From: DATHBD01 sp035296325
GTDB lineage: Bacteria > Actinomycetota > Actinomycetes > Mycobacteriales > Micromonosporaceae
DNA length: 64,000 nt
Reading direction: 5' to 3'
NCBI GenBank assembly: GCA_035296325.1
Contig: DATHBD010000015.1
Coordinates: 1-64,000, forward strand
The notes beneath the pieces were generated by a model that saw nothing but the letters and a program-made list of their open reading frames with translations, was not told the origin of the DNA and did no database searches. How positions within the stretch are numbered: position 1 is the stretch's first letter; each line of letters starts with the position of its first letter. Shown one piece after another: positions 61,141-64,000 of the stretch. The translations under genes were made by a program, and so were the position numbers.

Positions 61141-64000
61141 TTGTCCAGCCGGACTGTGTCCCGCTCGACCGCAGGGCTGCTTGTCGTGCTCCTGGTGCTC
61201 CTTGAGGCCGTCGGTGGGCTGGCACCGGCCGTCGCAGCCGCGCCCTCCAGCATGCGTTGCGGGGACAGCGGCACGCCGACCGTCGTGGCGATGCACAACA
61301 GCCACTTCTACATCGACTCCGCCAGCACCGCGCTGCTCTACTCCGGCTATGCCGGCTACCGGGTCAGCGCAGGTGCCACCGCACGCGGTCACCTCTGGCT
61401 CGGGTACAGCGACTTCACCGGCGGTGTTCTCGGGCTGGCGGCCGACCAGCCGGCGATGATGCCGATTCCGGCTCTGGCCAGCGGCGGGAGCGCCGCCCAG
61501 TACGCCCTTCTGACGGCCGGCGCGCCGACGGCTGTGCCGCAGACCCACACGGTGACGATGTACGACGGCCCGCCCGGCGTCGGCGCCGCGCTGTGTTCGC
61601 GCACGTTCACATACGCCGACGTGGTGGACACCATCAAGGCACTGGCGAACAAGGTGCAGAGCGTTACGGCCTCCGGACCGCCGACAGCGCAACTGGGCGA
61701 GGCCGTCACCGTCACCGTCATCGGGAACACCGGCACACTCGGGGCGGGCCCGCCCAACGATCCCGGCGTCCTTCAGTACACCCCGAACGCCCTGACCGAC
61801 TTTCCGGTGTCGGCGTGGCGGCTGGAGCGCACCGAACTCGAAATCTCACCCGATGGGAGCGCACCGCCGGTCACCTACGTCGACCGGCTGTACCTGACCG
61901 GCGCCAGCGGACCGGCCCGTCCCTACACCGCGCGGTACCGGTTCCGGGCCATCGGACCGAGCGCGACCCCCGCCCAGATCAAGCCGATCCAGTACATCGC
62001 CAGCGGCACCCAGGTGAAGCACACCGACGCCGGCGGCGCTGCCCTCGGGGCGCTCCCTGCGGTCTCGTCGGTGGCGCCGGTGGTCCTCGACAAGGCTGTC
62101 ACCGCTCCGATCAACGGAGTACTGCCCAGCGGAGGCGGAACAGCCTCGTACGCGCTCACGCTCACCAACGCCGGGAACTCGGCCGCTCCGGTGGACTCCA
62201 TCTCCGACACCATGCCGACCGACGCCGAGTACATCGTCGGGACTCTGAAGCTGGACGGGCGACCGCTGGCCGACCCGGACATCACCGGGCGGACGCTCGT
62301 GGTGCCGGGACCCGTGGCGGTGCCGGCCGCCGGTGCGTCCGTGCTGACGTACTCGTTGATGCTCGGACCCTCCCCCGGCAGCCGCGTGAACTCCGCCTCC
62401 GCACGCTTCGGCAGCGTCGTGCTGGACAGCACCGCCGACGTGACCACCTCCGCGCCGGCAGCGGCCTCGGTCACCGTACAGAGTCCAGCCAGCCTGGGCC
62501 TGGCAGCCGACAGCGTCACCACCGCCGCCGGGACGCCGGTGACGGTGGACGTCCTGGCGAACGACACAGCTCCGTCCGGGCTCCCGCTGGACGTGACGCT
62601 CGTCGGTTCGTCCGGCAGCGGGACCGCGGTCCTCGATGCGAACGACACGATCACCTACACCCCGAGCCCGGGTGTCTCAGGCCCCGCCACCTTCACCTAC
62701 ACCGCGACGGACGGGTACTCGACCGGTTCCGCCACCGTGACTGTCAGCATCACCCCGGTCGCCGCCTCGGACCGGTACAGCACCGGAACCAACACCACGC
62801 TCTCGGCATCCAGTGTGCTCACCAACGACGCCTGCACCACGTGCACGGTGAGCACCACGCTGGTCAGCGGCCCGGTCCTCGGCGGTGCGGCAAGCGGCAC
62901 GGTCACCATGGCGACGAGTGGCACCTTCAGCTACGTACCCGCGGCGAACGCCACCGGCACTGCCACCTTCACCTACCGGGCGACCGACGTGGCCGGCAAC
63001 ACCACTGACGGCCAGGTCTCGATCAACCTCGCCGACCTGGCCCCGGACTTCATCACCACCGCGTTCGGCACCGCCGTGGTCGTCCCGGTGCAGGCCAACG
63101 ACCCGGGCTGTTCGAACAGCTGCCGTCCACAGGCGGGCGCCGCCCCGAGCCGGGGTACGGTCAGTTATCCAACCGGGAGCGGCACGGTCGTGACCTACAC
63201 CCCAACCCCCGGTCTGTGGGGGCTGGACCCGTTCACCTACGGGGTCACCGGCAACAGCGGCGGCGCCACCACCTCGGTGCAGGTGCTCGTCGGTCCGCCG
63301 CCGGTGGCGCTGCCCACCACCTACGGAGTCAGCGCCGTCGCGATGCCCCCGGGCGGAGGCTCGTGCGTCAACTGCACGTACTCGCTCGGCGTCGCGCCGA
63401 CGCACGGCTCCGTCACGGTCCATGCCAGCACGGGCGCGTCGACGTACCGTCCGGCTGTTGACTACGCCGGCACGGACACGTTCACGTACCTCGTCCGGGA
63501 TCCGGCGAGCGGCCTGCAGATCACCGGAACGGTGAACGTCACGGTCGGGCCGGACGCCGTGGACGACGCCACATCGGTCCTGATCGGGGCGACCGTGTCC
63601 GGCGACGCCTCGACCAACGACGCCTGCCCGGCGACCTGCACCCGCACGAAACGATCAGACCCGACCTCCGGATCTGTCGTGTTCGATGCCGACGGGACGT
63701 ACACCTACACACCTGGCGCGACGGTCGGGACGTACTCGTTCACCTACCGGGTGAGCAGCACGGTGTCCGGCGCCGCCACCGACGACGCGACCGTGACGGT
63801 GCGGGTGGAGGGCGCCGTGGACGACCTGGACCCCACCACGCCGGCCGGTGATCCGGTCCGCATCGACGTGAGCGACAACGACCCGTGCGTCGGATGCACG
63901 CTCACCTCGGTCACCGCACCGACGTCCGGCACGGCTCAGGTCAGCGACGGTTCGGTGCTGTACACGCCGGTGGCGGGGTTCTCCGGCCAGGTTCCGTTCC
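61141..64000 (+). CDS. secreted multi-repeat (cadherin/Ig-like) protein, C-terminus beyond window
   Basis: TTG 61141 with AGGAG six bases upstream opens a frame that stays open to the window end (953 codons). A signal peptide (GLLVVLLVLLEAVGGLAPAVA) is followed by a Cys-containing domain (SMRCGDSGTPTVVAMHNSHFYID). A DUF11-like module near 310-450 (ASYALTLTNAGNSAAPVDSI) comes next. From about residue 450 on there are tandem modules of 85-95 residues in the VDVLANDTA..GTFSYVPA..TATFTYRATD pattern of bacterial cadherin-like domains. From the second module on, most carry a close Cys pair, usually after an ND box (NDACTTC, NDPGCSNSC, NDACPATC, NDPCVGC). It is probably a surface adhesin or matrix protein; no sortase or anchor signal is visible yet. 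Confidence 0.85.
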   Translation, partial: MSSRTVSRSTAGLLVVLLVLLEAVGGLAPAVAAAPSSMRCGDSGTPTVVAMHNSHFYIDSASTALLYSGYAGYRVSAGATARGHLWLGYSDFTGGVLGLAADQPAMMPIPALASGGSAAQYALLTAGAPTAVPQTHTVTMYDGPPGVGAALCSRTFTYADVVDTIKALANKVQSVTASGPPTAQLGEAVTVTVIGNTGTLGAGPPNDPGVLQYTPNALTDFPVSAWRLERTELEISPDGSAPPVTYVDRLYLTGASGPARPYTARYRFRAIGPSATPAQIKPIQYIASGTQVKHTDAGGAALGALPAVSSVAPVVLDKAVTAPINGVLPSGGGTASYALTLTNAGNSAAPVDSISDTMPTDAEYIVGTLKLDGRPLADPDITGRTLVVPGPVAVPAAGASVLTYSLMLGPSPGSRVNSASARFGSVVLDSTADVTTSAPAAASVTVQSPASLGLAADSVTTAAGTPVTVDVLANDTAPSGLPLDVTLVGSSGSGTAVLDANDTITYTPSPGVSGPATFTYTATDGYSTGSATVTVSITPVAASDRYSTGTNTTLSASSVLTNDACTTCTVSTTLVSGPVLGGAASGTVTMATSGTFSYVPAANATGTATFTYRATDVAGNTTDGQVSINLADLAPDFITTAFGTAVVVPVQANDPGCSNSCRPQAGAAPSRGTVSYPTGSGTVVTYTPTPGLWGLDPFTYGVTGNSGGATTSVQVLVGPPPVALPTTYGVSAVAMPPGGGSCVNCTYSLGVAPTHGSVTVHASTGASTYRPAVDYAGTDTFTYLVRDPASGLQITGTVNVTVGPDAVDDATSVLIGATVSGDASTNDACPATCTRTKRSDPTSGSVVFDADGTYTYTPGATVGTYSFTYRVSSTVSGAATDDATVTVRVEGAVDDLDPTTPAGDPVRIDVSDNDPCVGCTLTSVTAPTSGTAQVSDGSVLYTPVAGFSGQVPF

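Noticed and set aside
1..64000. CRISPR array
   Set aside because: No regularly spaced identical repeats of 25-40 bp with unique spacers were seen; the tandem repeats found are 12-mers within genes.

Overview
The window is high-GC actinobacterial DNA. Codon use, secreted carbohydrate-active enzymes, an IdeR-type iron box, a SARP regulator and protein types together suggest the Micromonosporaceae (Micromonospora or a relative); the genus is an inference. No phage capsid, terminase, integrase or lysis genes are present. The left end carries only the last codons of an IS5-family transposase.

Region 1 (1-18 kb) is a patchwork of small units. In order these are: a GIY-YIG protein; an ECF42-type sigma factor coupled to its DGPF/YCII partner; an arsenic and heavy-metal block (arsR-aquaporin-arsC, a divergent cysteine-tipped flavoprotein, a CDF exporter and its CmtR-type sensor); a membrane diguanylate cyclase; bacterioferritin with its ferredoxin behind an IdeR box; and a trpB-trpA-gntR operon with a perfect palindromic operator. 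DUF488, DinB and MOSC proteins and a scar made of two gene fossils (SDR and multicopper oxidase) follow.

Region 2 (18-25 kb) holds a 1448-residue secreted protein with gluzincin, VWD and nidogen modules. Divergent to it is a secreted CBM2-GH6 protein that appears to lack the catalytic acid of its family.

Region 3 (24.8-52.2 kb) is the centrepiece, a complete-looking contractile injection system (eCIS-like) operon on the minus strand. It runs sheath, tube, zinc-ribbon protein, Pro/Ala linker protein, DUF4255 terminator, AAA+ ATPase, small protein, CIS tube/hub protein, LysM, gpD, gpV, spike tip, gp25, two gpJ-like baseplate proteins, tail protein I and a DUF6519 beta-helix protein. Two candidate cargo/toxin genes end the operon: a 1565-residue protein with a PD-(D/E)XK-like C terminus and a DUF4157 protein with a papain-like C-H-D C terminus. 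Most junctions are 1-4 nt stop/start overlaps. A SARP/BTAD regulator is divergent to the sheath gene, and the shared promoter region contains three GGTGAC repeats spaced exactly 11 bp apart, the signature of a SARP operator.

Region 4 (52.2-64 kb) encodes a PL11 rhamnogalacturonan lyase closed by a perfect 18-bp terminator stem shared with a convergent DUF2207-like membrane protein. After it come a secreted protein of unknown function, a DoxX-MMPL operon with a divergent MarR regulator, and the first 953 codons of a secreted repeat protein whose modules mostly carry a paired-cysteine motif.
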